Below, piece by piece: positions 33,305 to 41,114 of a stretch of DNA of 51,192 nt. The notes below the pieces were generated by a model. That model saw only the letters and a program-made list of their open reading frames with translations. It ran no database searches and was not told the origin of the DNA. Source of the DNA: an uncultured Actinomycetes bacterium (GTDB taxonomy: Bacteria > Actinomycetota > Thermoleophilia > Solirubrobacterales > Solirubrobacteraceae); assembly GCA_937888775.1 (NCBI GenBank), contig CALAQT010000241.1:1-51192 (forward strand), given 5' to 3'. Positions within the stretch are counted from its first letter, which is position 1; the number at the start of each line of letters is the position of its first letter. The position numbers and the translations under genes are program-made.

Positions 33305-33384
33305 GGGTGATTGCCCCCAATGGAATCGCCCCCCCGAGCGATTCCACGCAATCACCCAATGGAATAGCCGCCAGGGCGATTCCG
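33305..33384. repeat. Nested palindromes in the gap before the carbamoylase gene
   Basis: GGGTGATTGC (33305-33314) pairs perfectly with 33348-33357. Inside it GGAATCGC (33322-33329) pairs perfectly with 33338-33345. A third imperfect pair, GGAAT...ATTCC, follows at 33362-33384. The region separates two leftward operons and may act as a terminator for the carbamoylase end or be a dispersed palindromic element; GGAATCG is shared with the 22-bp repeats at 11015-11124. Confidence 0.6.
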
Positions 33385-33403
33385 CCGGCCCGCCGGCTCG
33401 CGC

Positions 33404-34621
33404 TCAGGACGTCCGAGCGGCCACAGTGCTCAGCACCTCGTTGGCGATCAGCGCGGCGTGGGAAATGTCGGTCGCGTCAGCATCCTCGAACGGCGTGTGG
33501 CTCTCGCCGCCCTGCAACGGCACGAACAGCAGCAGTGCCGGCATCAGGGCGCTCAGATGCTGGGCATCGTGTCCCGCGCCCGACCAGGTCTCCGTCGCCG
33601 CGATCCCGTGCCGGCGGGCGAGCGCCAGCGCGGCGCGGGCCAGCTCGCCGTCGAGCGTGACCGGTTCGCCGGCACGCAGCAGGCGAACTCGCGCCTCGAT
33701 GCCACGGCGCCCCGCAATCTCGGTGACCGCCGCGGTGATCGCGGCGTCGAGCCGCTGCAGCGATACCGAATCGATCCCACGCGCGTCGAGCCCGAGTCGC
33801 ACCCTCGCCGGGATCACGCTCAGCGCGCCCGGCGATACCGCGATTGTCCCGACCGTCGCGACAGTCTCGGGTGGCTCGGCTCGCGCCGCGCGCTCGACCG
33901 CGAGCACGACTTCGCTCGCGGCGGCGAGCGCATCGCGGCGGTCCTCCATCGACACTTCGCCCGAGTGGCCCGCCCGTCCGGCGAGCTCGATCTCCGAGCG
34001 CCTGGGCGACGCGACGCGCGTTACGACTCCGATCTCGCGCAGCGAGCGCCGCTGGGCCACGTGGATCTCGGCGTGAGCGAGCACTCTGCCGACCGGAGCG
34101 TCGATTTCCGGAAGCTCGCCCAGCGCGTCCAGATAGCCGGCCTTCGCCTGCGCCGCGGTGATGCCCTCGGCGTCGTGCATGTCCCGTAGGCTGTCGGGCG
34201 ACAAGGTCCCGACCAGCAGCCGGGAGCCGATCGTGCCGGCACCGAAGCGCGGCGCCTCCTCGGCGGCGCAGATCAGCAGTGCCGGCCGGGCGCCGGCTGC
34301 GGTGCCGTTGCGCAACTCGTGGGCCAGCTCCAGCCCCAGGACGGTGCCCAGTGCGCCGTCGTAGCGGCCACCGTCGGGCACGGTGTCGACGTGGGAGCCG
34401 GCGCTGACCAGCGGTCCGGTCCAATCGGCGGGCAGGGCCCACAGGTTGCCGTGGCGATCGACGCCAGGCAGCAAGCCCGCCTCGCGGGCCCAGCCTGCGA
34501 CCAGCAGCATCGCCTGAGCCTCGGCGGCTGAGAACGCGGGACGGTCCGCGCCGCCGCCGGGTCCATGGGCGATCTGCCACAGCGCCTCCAGACGGGCCAA
34601 GATCCGGGCTTCGTCAGGCAA
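33404..34621 (-). CDS. N-carbamoyl-L-amino acid hydrolase, M20 family
   Basis: A 405-residue two-zinc M20-fold amidase. Metal and catalytic positions are visible in SHVDTVPDGGRYDGALG (His77, Asp79, Asp88) and AAEEAPRFG (Glu121, Glu122), with AEIHVAQ, GHDAQ and GGESHTPFED further on. It hydrolyses an N-carbamoyl amino acid to the amino acid, CO2 and ammonia. The TTG start overlaps the DUF917 stop by 8 bp, making it the last gene of the hydantoinase operon. In the proposed pathway it would release glutamate from N-carbamoyl-glutamate. Ureidoglycolate- or ureidopropionate-type hydrolases are alternatives. Confidence 0.82.
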   Translation of the reverse strand: MPDEARILARLEALWQIAHGPGGGADRPAFSAAEAQAMLLVAGWAREAGLLPGVDRHGNLWALPADWTGPLVSAGSHVDTVPDGGRYDGALGTVLGLELAHELRNGTAAGARPALLICAAEEAPRFGAGTIGSRLLVGTLSPDSLRDMHDAEGITAAQAKAGYLDALGELPEIDAPVGRVLAHAEIHVAQRRSLREIGVVTRVASPRRSEIELAGRAGHSGEVSMEDRRDALAAASEVVLAVERAARAEPPETVATVGTIAVSPGALSVIPARVRLGLDARGIDSVSLQRLDAAITAAVTEIAGRRGIEARVRLLRAGEPVTLDGELARAALALARRHGIAATETWSGAGHDAQHLSALMPALLLFVPLQGGESHTPFEDADATDISHAALIANEVLSTVAARTS

Positions 34622-35684
34622 GGGCGTACTGGGCCAGCGGCTTGCCGAGCATTGCCTCTACCTCCGGATAGACGCTGGGCTCCCTGACGCCGTCGCCGAG
34701 CGGCACATTCGCCTTGGGCACGTGCAGCACGGCCACCTCGTCGCCCACGCGCAGGTTCGCGATCGAGATGATCCGGCCGGTCGCCGTCGAGAGCGTGGTC
34801 AGGACGTCCGGGAAGGTCGCCAGCCGCTCGCCGCCCGACTCCGCGGTTAGGTATTCGTTGACGAACCCGAGCTCCAGCTCGCCGACCGAAACGGTGCCGA
34901 TGTCGAATGCATTCTCGGTCCGCAACTCGCGGCCGCGTACCGGACCCGCGGCGATGATCGAGCCGCCGAGATGCTCGGCGGTGACCTCGATCATCGTCTG
35001 CGGGCCCCGGCTCTCGGCGGCCAGGATCGCCTCCCCCAGGTCGAGCGCGAAGCTGATCGCGCCGACCGCAGCGTGCTGAGCCACGAACGAGGCGGGGACC
35101 GGGTTGCGGGCGGCGGCAATGAAGCCACCGGACTGATCAGAGGCGGTACGCAGCACGTTGGCGGTGTGTCGCACCGTGCCGCGGGTGACGGTCTCCAGGT
35201 AGCGGTTCTGCGCCCGGTTGCCGCCGGCAACGGCCTGGACGGTCTGGTAGTCGTCGTCGGCGGCGAGCCCGAAGGAGCCCATCTTGCCGGTCGGATGCGC
35301 GCGGCCGTCGCCGGCCGCGTCGATCACCAGTGTCCCCAGCACCGCCGAGGCGACCCACCCGTTGCAGGTGGTCGAGGATCCGTTCTGGGCCGTGACGGTC
35401 CCGATGATCGGATCGGGCCACGCGTCGATCAGCAGCTGCAGCGCGCGCACGTAGTCACGGGGTTGCATCTCCCATCCAACCGCGGCGGGAGCGCCGATCG
35501 CGCTCACGGTGGCGACCATCGCGTCGGGTGAGATCTCATCCAGGGTGGCCAGCCGGGGGGTGCCGTAGCGCACGGCCGTGGTGCCCACCAGCAGGCCGTG
35601 GTCGACCCAGCCGCCGCCGCCCGCCGCCAGCACCGAGCCCCCGGCGACCGCGGCGGCAACCGCGTCGAGATCGAGCTCCCTCAC
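34614..35684 (-). CDS. DUF917 family protein (S-methyl-thiohydantoin desulfurase family)
   Basis: The 356 residues follow the DUF917 plan: an N-terminal glycine-rich turn (VLAAGGGGWVDHGLLVG, 18-34), NGWVASAVLGTLVIDAAGDGRAHP in the middle, and a C-terminal beta domain (VGELELGFVNEYLTAE and DVLTTLSTATGRIISIANLRVGDEVAVLHVP). I recall that Pfam has renamed DUF917 after an S-methyl-thiohydantoin desulfurase; this should be checked. That would fit the step from a thioxo-imidazolidine propionate to hydantoin propionate. GTG 35684 overlaps the urocanase-like stop, and its end overlaps the carbamoylase gene. A direct hydantoin-hydrolysing role is the alternative. Confidence 0.75.
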   Translation of the reverse strand: MRELDLDAVAAAVAGGSVLAAGGGGWVDHGLLVGTTAVRYGTPRLATLDEISPDAMVATVSAIGAPAAVGWEMQPRDYVRALQLLIDAWPDPIIGTVTAQNGSSTTCNGWVASAVLGTLVIDAAGDGRAHPTGKMGSFGLAADDDYQTVQAVAGGNRAQNRYLETVTRGTVRHTANVLRTASDQSGGFIAAARNPVPASFVAQHAAVGAISFALDLGEAILAAESRGPQTMIEVTAEHLGGSIIAAGPVRGRELRTENAFDIGTVSVGELELGFVNEYLTAESGGERLATFPDVLTTLSTATGRIISIANLRVGDEVAVLHVPKANVPLGDGVREPSVYPEVEAMLGKPLAQYALA

Positions 35685-37339
35685 GCCTGAGACCCTAGCC
35701 CCAGCCCGTACTCGCGGGCGCTGGCCACGGCCTCGGGGCAGCCGGCGTCTGCGTGGCGCAGCACGGCCAGCGTCGTGTCGGCACCCAGCGCCGCCTGCAG
35801 CCGGGCAGCGGCATCGGCGCTGCCGGTCGCCACGACAGTGGCGCCCGAGCTCTGCGAATAGCCGGCGTAGCCGCCGCCGCCGGCGTGCAGGGCGACCAGG
35901 TCGGCACCGGCGGCCGTGTTGACCAGCGCGTTGAGCAACGGCCAGTCGCTGATCGGGTCCGATCCGTCGGGCATCGCCTCGGTGATGATGTTGGGGTGGG
36001 TCATCGCGCCGCCGTCCATGTGGTCTCGCGTGAACGCGACCGGCGCCCGCAGGCGGCCGTCGGCCACGGCTTCGTTGACGGCCAGCGCCAGCCGCGTCCG
36101 CTCGCCATGACCCAGCCAGGCGACCCGGGCCGGCAGGCCCTGGCGGGTCACGTGGGCCCTGGCCAGCTCAATCCAATCGGTGATCCGCGCCACGCCGTCA
36201 AACAGCTCCAGGCAGAGGTCGTCGATCAGGTCGAGGTCGTCGTCCTCGCCGGAGACGCAGATCCAGCGGAAGGGCCCGATCCCGCGGCAGAACAGCGGCC
36301 GCAGGTAACGCGCCGTGAAGATGTCGATGCTCAATGCCTCCGGCAAGCCGCCGGCGGCGGCGTGGGGGCGGATGTTGTTGCCGTAGTCGAACACCACCGC
36401 CCCGCGGTCGCGTAATGCGAGCATCGCATTCACGTGCCTGACCATGGTGGCCAGCGCCAGCGCCTCGAGCTTGCCCGGGTCACCGCGGCGCAGGGCATCG
36501 GCCTGCTGTGAATCGATTCCGGCCGGTCGATAGCCGCTGCGCAGGTCGTGGGCGGCGGTCAGGTCGGTGACCACGTCGGGAGTGACCCCGCGGGCGAGCA
36601 GACCGTCCAGCATTTCGGCGGCGTTGGCGATCAGGGCGACGGCCAGCGGCCGGCGCTCGCCGCGGGCTCGTAGTGCCGCGTCCAGCGCCTCGTCGAGGTC
36701 GGTGCTCACGAGGTCCACCGTGCCCTCCCTTAAGCGCCGCTGCGCCTGGCCGGCGTCGACCTCGGCGATCAGCGAGCTGCCGCCCAACATCCGGCTGATC
36801 GCCACCGGCTGCGCGCAGCCCATTCCGCCCAGTCCGCCGCTGACAACCAGGCGGCCGGCCAGCGTGGCGCCGAAGTGCTCGCGGGCCACCTGGGCGAAGG
36901 TCTCATACGTGCCTTGCAGGACCCCCTGGGCGCCGATGTACTGCCAGCAGCCCGCGGTCAGGCCGCCCCAAGCGATCAGGTTGCGCCGCTCGAGCTCGTA
37001 GAACACTTCGGGCGTGGCCCAGCGCCCGACCAGATTGCCGTTGGCCAACAGCACGACGGGAGAGCGCGGGCCGGTCGGCAGTACCCCGATCGGCTTGCCC
37101 GACTGCACGATCAGCGTTTGGCCATCGCCCAGTTCCTGCAGCGAGGCGATGATCGCCTCCAGGCTGGGCCGGTCGCGTGCGACCTTGGCGTGGGCGGCGT
37201 AGACGACAAGCTCCTCAGGCCGCTCGGCGATCGCCAGGTTGTTCTCCAGCAGGCGCAGGATCGCCTCCTGGCGCCACCCCCGGCACCGCGGGGGAAGTTC
37301 CTGGCGGGATTTCCCCCCGGGATCGTCTCGCTCAGACAT
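35681..37339 (-). CDS. Urocanase-like hydratase, candidate thiourocanate hydratase
   Basis: The 552-residue protein is a urocanase by its NAD+ motif GGLGGMGCAQP (168-178), QGTYETF and DWPLLNAL blocks. It departs from HutU where the substrate binds: [13 protein letters not shown] is [24 protein letters not shown] is GAMTHPNIITE, and HHGGGVGMG is HAGGGGYAG (485-493). The canonical hutU at 15370 keeps all of these, so this is a functionally separated paralogue. Thiourocanate, the product of ergothionase, is the best candidate given its operon (hydantoinase, DUF917, carbamoylase). ATG 37339 overlaps the hydantoinase end by 8 bp. Confidence 0.8.
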   Translation of the reverse strand: MSERDDPGGKSRQELPPRCRGWRQEAILRLLENNLAIAERPEELVVYAAHAKVARDRPSLEAIIASLQELGDGQTLIVQSGKPIGVLPTGPRSPVVLLANGNLVGRWATPEVFYELERRNLIAWGGLTAGCWQYIGAQGVLQGTYETFAQVAREHFGATLAGRLVVSGGLGGMGCAQPVAISRMLGGSSLIAEVDAGQAQRRLREGTVDLVSTDLDEALDAALRARGERRPLAVALIANAAEMLDGLLARGVTPDVVTDLTAAHDLRSGYRPAGIDSQQADALRRGDPGKLEALALATMVRHVNAMLALRDRGAVVFDYGNNIRPHAAAGGLPEALSIDIFTARYLRPLFCRGIGPFRWICVSGEDDDLDLIDDLCLELFDGVARITDWIELARAHVTRQGLPARVAWLGHGERTRLALAVNEAVADGRLRAPVAFTRDHMDGGAMTHPNIITEAMPDGSDPISDWPLLNALVNTAAGADLVALHAGGGGYAGYSQSSGATVVATGSADAAARLQAALGADTTLAVLRHADAGCPEAVASAREYGLGLGSQA

Positions 37340-38501
37340 GAGCGACCGCCGCCTGGCGCCCGGTCGATGCGGCAACGAAACGGCCGTGACCGGGTCGCGC
37401 CACGACGCACTCGCCGTCCCACACCTGGACCCCGCGGGAGAACGCGGCGATCACGCGGCCGCGCAGCCGTCGCCCGGTGTACGGGCTCCAACCTGCCGGC
37501 GTGATCAGCGTCGCCGGGTCGATCTCCCATTCGGTTTCGGGGTCGAGCACCAGCAGGTCGGCGTCGGCGCCCGGCAGCAGGTTTCCCTTCTGGGGCCACA
37601 GTCCGAAGCGCCGCGCCGGGGCCTCGCACACCAGCTTGACCAGCGCCGCGGCACCGAGCGCATCGTGAACCAGGGGTACGAGCAGCTCCAGTCCCGGCGC
37701 TCCGGAGGCGAGCTTGAAGATGTCGGGGCCGTGCTTGGCCTGGCGCGGCCAGCCGACATGGTCTGAGGAGACCAGATCGATGCCGTCGATCGCCAGCGGC
37801 GCGGCGCGCAGGGGAGGGTTGATCTTGGCCTCGCCGCCCCGCCGGGCGAGCTCGGATTCGTCCAGCAGCAGGTAGTGCGGGCAGGTCTCGGTGGTCACGT
37901 CGAGCCCTGCGCGGCGCGCTGAGGCGACGAGTTCGACGCCGCGCGGGGTGGAAACGTGGCAGATGTGCAGGCGCACGCCCGTCGCCCGGGCCAGCTCCAG
38001 GCAGCGGGCGATCGCCTCGTGCTCGGCGACCGGCGGACGCGAGCGCGCGTGAGCCAGCGGATCGCCGCCGTGGCCGGCCGCGCGCTCGGCCTCGATCCCG
38101 GCGCGCACGATCTCGTCGTTCTCGGCGTGCACTCCGGCCAGTCCGCCCGCGGCGGCGATCGCTCCAAACGCGGCCAGCAGCTGCCCATCCGGGATCCGCG
38201 GGAAGCGCTGGGGGTGGGTCTCGAACGTCGACAGCTTGAACGCGGCGACCCCCGCGTCGACCAGCCCCGCCACCTCGTCGATCGGTCCGCGCGGCGGCAC
38301 CGTCGCCCAGAGCGCGACGTCGACGTGGGCCTCGCGCGCTACGTCGGCGATCTTGGCCCGCAGTGCCGCCACAGTGTCGATCGGGCCGCCGGCGTCGTAG
38401 GGCATGTCGACGATCGTCGTCACGCCCCCGGCCGCCGCCGCCCGGGTGGCCCGCTCGATTCCCTCCTGCGCGTAGCTGCGGGTGTGCACGTGGACGTCCA
38501 C
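37332..38501 (-). CDS. Hydantoinase/dihydroorotase-family amidohydrolase (5' end uncertain)
   Basis: A cyclic amidohydrolase with VDVHVHTR at the start (HxH metal site), AAFKLSTF with the likely carboxylated lysine, HICHVSTPRGVEL, INPPLR and SSDHVGWPRQAKHGPDI, all typical of allantoinase/dihydropyrimidinase enzymes. It would open hydantoin-5-propionate to N-carbamoyl-glutamate. GTG 38501 is the first canonical start, yet the same frame stays open to 38678 and encodes a family-like N-terminus (NIAGRVLTPEGTF, then LTIADGHIAGVGDP, LLLPGAVDVH) with no ATG, GTG or TTG. The true start is probably near 38650 at a rare codon, or has been mutated. It diverges from the MIO-less lyase. Confidence 0.8.
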   Translation of the reverse strand: MDVHVHTRSYAQEGIERATRAAAAGGVTTIVDMPYDAGGPIDTVAALRAKIADVAREAHVDVALWATVPPRGPIDEVAGLVDAGVAAFKLSTFETHPQRFPRIPDGQLLAAFGAIAAAGGLAGVHAENDEIVRAGIEAERAAGHGGDPLAHARSRPPVAEHEAIARCLELARATGVRLHICHVSTPRGVELVASARRAGLDVTTETCPHYLLLDESELARRGGEAKINPPLRAAPLAIDGIDLVSSDHVGWPRQAKHGPDIFKLASGAPGLELLVPLVHDALGAAALVKLVCEAPARRFGLWPQKGNLLPGADADLLVLDPETEWEIDPATLITPAGWSPYTGRRLRGRVIAAFSRGVQVWDGECVVARPGHGRFVAASTGRQAAVAHV

Positions 38502-38690
38502 GGCGCCCGGGAGCAGCAGCGCGTCACCGAAGTCCAGAGCGTCGGCGGCGGGGTCGCCGACGCCGGCGATATGGCCATCGGCGATCGTCAGACCGGCGCG
38601 GGGAAAGGTTCCTTCTGGCGTCAGGACGCGGCCGGCGATGTTCTCGATAAATGAGATTGAATTAGGATATTCTGGCCGTCAAGGATGACG

Positions 38691-40262
38691 ATGGTCTCAA
38701 CCAGCGAGAGCATCTGCCTGAGTGGCGATGGCCTCACGGTGGACCGGGTTCTGGCCGTCGCCCGGAACCGCGCCAGGGTTTCGCTGGATCCGGCGGCGCT
38801 GGTGCGCGTGCGCGCCGCGCGCGACGTGGTCGACCGTGTGCTGGCCAGCGGGGAATCGGTCTATGGCCTGAATACCGGACTCGGCTCGCTGGCGCGCAAT
38901 CACATTCCGCTGGACAAGATCGGTGCGTTCTCGTTCGCGACCGTTGCCGACCAGGTCTCCTCCTACGGCCGGCCGCTGGCCACCGACGTCGTGCGGGCGA
39001 TGATGCTGTCACGCATCAACGGCATGCTCAAGGCCGGCGTGGGGGTGAGGCGCGAGCTGATCGAGCTGCTCGTGGCCCTGCTGAACGCCGGGATCCATCC
39101 GATCGTGCGGATGGTTGGCTCGGTGGGCCAGGGCGACCTGTCGGAGATGGCCGACATCGGCAAGGTGCTGATCGGGCGCGGCTTTGCCGAGTACCACGGC
39201 GACGCGCTGCCGGGGGAGGAGGCGCTGCGGCGCGCCGGACTGCAGCCGATCAAGCTCGGTCCCAAGGAGGCGCTCGGGCTGATCAGCGCCAACGGCGTAA
39301 CGATGGGCCGCGGTTCACTGGTGTTGGTCGATGCCGCGGATCTGATCGAAAGCATGCAGATCGCCGCGGCACTCAGCATCGAGGCATTCGGCGGCAACCT
39401 CTCGATCATCCACCCGGCGGCCGACCGCGTGCGGCCCCACTCCGGCCAGGCGACGGCCAGCGCGAGGCTGCGAGAGCTGCTGGAGGGCAGCGATCTGTGG
39501 CGTCCCGGGGCGGCGCGCAACCTCCAGGATCCGCTCTCGATCCGCTGCGTTCCACAGACCCACGGCGCCGTCTACGACGCGCTGTCGGTCGCGCGCGGGA
39601 TAATGGAGATCGAGCTCAACTCGGCCGCCGACAATCCGCTGGTGCTGATCGAGGAGGACGCGATCGTATCGGTCGGCAACTTCGACGTGACCTCCCTGGC
39701 GATGGCGTTCGACTACATGCGCCTGGGCATCGCCCACGCCGCCCAGGTCGCCAACGAGCGGGTGCAGAAGTTGCTGTGGTCGCATTTCAGCGGGCTCCCG
39801 ACCGGCCTGGCCCACCATGAGGGCGTGACCGGTGGCTTGCGCCCGCTCGGACGCTCGTTTGCGGCGCTGGCCTCCGAGGCGCGGTTCCTGGCCAACCCCG
39901 TATCGCTGGATTACCGCGGCCAGCTCGCCGAGGGGGTCGAGGACCACGCCTCGATGGCGCCGCTGGCGGTCAGCACCGCCTCCAGCCTGGTCAGTCTCTG
40001 CCACCGGCTGGTCGCGCTGGAGCTGATCGTCGCCGCGCAGGCCATCGACCTGCGCGAGGGGCCGGGGCGACTGGGCAAGGGCACCTCGCGCGCGTACGCG
40101 ATCGTGCGTGATTACGCCGGCACGCTGGTCGACGAGACCGACTGGAACGCCGACGTCGAGGGCCTGGCCTTGCTGGTCGGGACGGGCGATCTCGCCGACC
40201 TGGTGGCGAGCGTCGCGGGCGAGCGCCCGGCGCTGTCCGAGCATGAGCCGCCGGGTATCTGA
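38691..40262 (+). CDS. HAL-family lyase lacking the MIO triad, candidate ergothionase
   Basis: A complete 523-residue aromatic-lyase fold: SVYGLNTGLG (Tyr58), ELNSAADNPLV, VGNFDVTSLAMAFDYMRLGIAHAAQVANERV and FSGLPTGL. In place of the cofactor-forming GASGDL it has GSVGQGDL (143-150), one residue short, so MIO cannot form. Trimethylammonium is a good leaving group, and known ergothionase works without MIO. The flanking operon supplies candidate enzymes for thiourocanate and hydantoin steps. ATG 38691 has AAGGA 5 nt upstream; an ATG at 38685 is too close to it. An IclR gene follows 15 bp later. Activity on hercynine or another betaine is the main alternative. Confidence 0.8.
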   Translation: MVSTSESICLSGDGLTVDRVLAVARNRARVSLDPAALVRVRAARDVVDRVLASGESVYGLNTGLGSLARNHIPLDKIGAFSFATVADQVSSYGRPLATDVVRAMMLSRINGMLKAGVGVRRELIELLVALLNAGIHPIVRMVGSVGQGDLSEMADIGKVLIGRGFAEYHGDALPGEEALRRAGLQPIKLGPKEALGLISANGVTMGRGSLVLVDAADLIESMQIAAALSIEAFGGNLSIIHPAADRVRPHSGQATASARLRELLEGSDLWRPGAARNLQDPLSIRCVPQTHGAVYDALSVARGIMEIELNSAADNPLVLIEEDAIVSVGNFDVTSLAMAFDYMRLGIAHAAQVANERVQKLLWSHFSGLPTGLAHHEGVTGGLRPLGRSFAALASEARFLANPVSLDYRGQLAEGVEDHASMAPLAVSTASSLVSLCHRLVALELIVAAQAIDLREGPGRLGKGTSRAYAIVRDYAGTLVDETDWNADVEGLALLVGTGDLADLVASVAGERPALSEHEPPGI

Positions 40263-40277
40263 GGCCGCGGTGCATTA

Positions 40278-40997
40278 GTGCCCGCGGGAGCCCTGCAACG
40301 AGCGGTGGCGCTGCTGACCGTGCTGGGCGAGCAGTCGCGTGAGCTGACCGTTGTCCAGCTGGCCAGCGACACTGGGATGCCGACCAGCACCGCCTACCGC
40401 CTGCTGGCCGAGCTCGAGCAGCACGGCCTGATCCACCGTGGCCCCGACCGCACCGTTGCGCTCGGCACGCGGCTGGTGGCGCTTGGGCGCACGGCCGAGG
40501 ACGGACTGCGCGAACGGCTGGTGGCTCCCGCCGCGCCCGTAATGGCGCGGCTGTCGGCAGAGGTCGGCGAGACGGCGATCCTCACCGCGCCCTGTGGGCT
40601 GGAGGCAATCGTGCTGCACGTCGTCGAGACCGAGCTGCATTCGGTGCGGCTGAGCTACACCCTGTTCAGGCGCGCGCCGATGCATCGCGGCGCCTCGGGC
40701 AAGATCCTGGCCGCGTTCCTGGAGGCACCCGACCGCGAGCGGCTGTTGCAGACCGCCGGCCAACCGGAGCTGGCCGGCGCGCTGGGGCGGATCCGCGCCG
40801 ATCGCCTGGCCGCCACCGACGGAGAGCTTGATCAGGGTGCGGCCGCCGTCGCCGCGCCGATCTTTGATCGCCGGGGGCGGATCGCTGCCGGGATCTCGGT
40901 GGCGGGCCCCCGCGAACGGATCGTGGGGCAGATGGAGGCGGCGAGCCGGGCGGTCGCAGCCGCGGCTCAAATGATCGAGCAGGCCTACACGACTTAG
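40278..40997 (+). CDS. IclR-family transcriptional regulator
   Basis: This 239-residue IclR protein has a winged helix (ELTVVQLASDTGMPTSTAYRLLAELEQHGL) followed by the effector domain with ETAILTAPCGLEAIVLHVVE and MHRGASGKILAAFLEAP; the glycine-rich GASGK turn is typical. GTG 40278 is 15 bp after the lyase stop, so it is co-transcribed with the candidate ergothionase and probably controls the divergent 38.5-38.7 kb promoter region. The effector could be thiourocanate, by analogy with urocanate control of hut genes in other bacteria. Confidence 0.85.
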   Translation: MPAGALQRAVALLTVLGEQSRELTVVQLASDTGMPTSTAYRLLAELEQHGLIHRGPDRTVALGTRLVALGRTAEDGLRERLVAPAAPVMARLSAEVGETAILTAPCGLEAIVLHVVETELHSVRLSYTLFRRAPMHRGASGKILAAFLEAPDRERLLQTAGQPELAGALGRIRADRLAATDGELDQGAAAVAAPIFDRRGRIAAGISVAGPRERIVGQMEAASRAVAAAAQMIEQAYTT

Positions 40998-41044
40998 GTC
41001 AGAATCCTCGCCCATCGGAGCGCTGGAAGCCGCCCGCAGCCTGA

Positions 41045-41065
41045 CTCGGCGCCTAAGACGCCGAG
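41045..41065. terminator. Stem-loop between convergent operons
   Basis: CTCGGCG (41045-41051) pairs perfectly with 41059-41065 around a 7-nt loop, in the gap between the rightward IclR gene and the leftward universal-stress gene. Position and GC content suit a bidirectional terminator; there is no T-tract. Confidence 0.4.
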
Positions 41066-41114
41066 GCAACTAGCTGCACTGGGCGCAGCGGGAGGCCGCC
41101 AGCTCGTGACGGCG

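Noticed and set aside
32314..33351. Long version of the IclR regulator starting at 33351
   Set aside because: The extra 54 residues are coded by the palindromic intergenic DNA and the candidate promoter; ATG 33189 has a proper GAGGA site.
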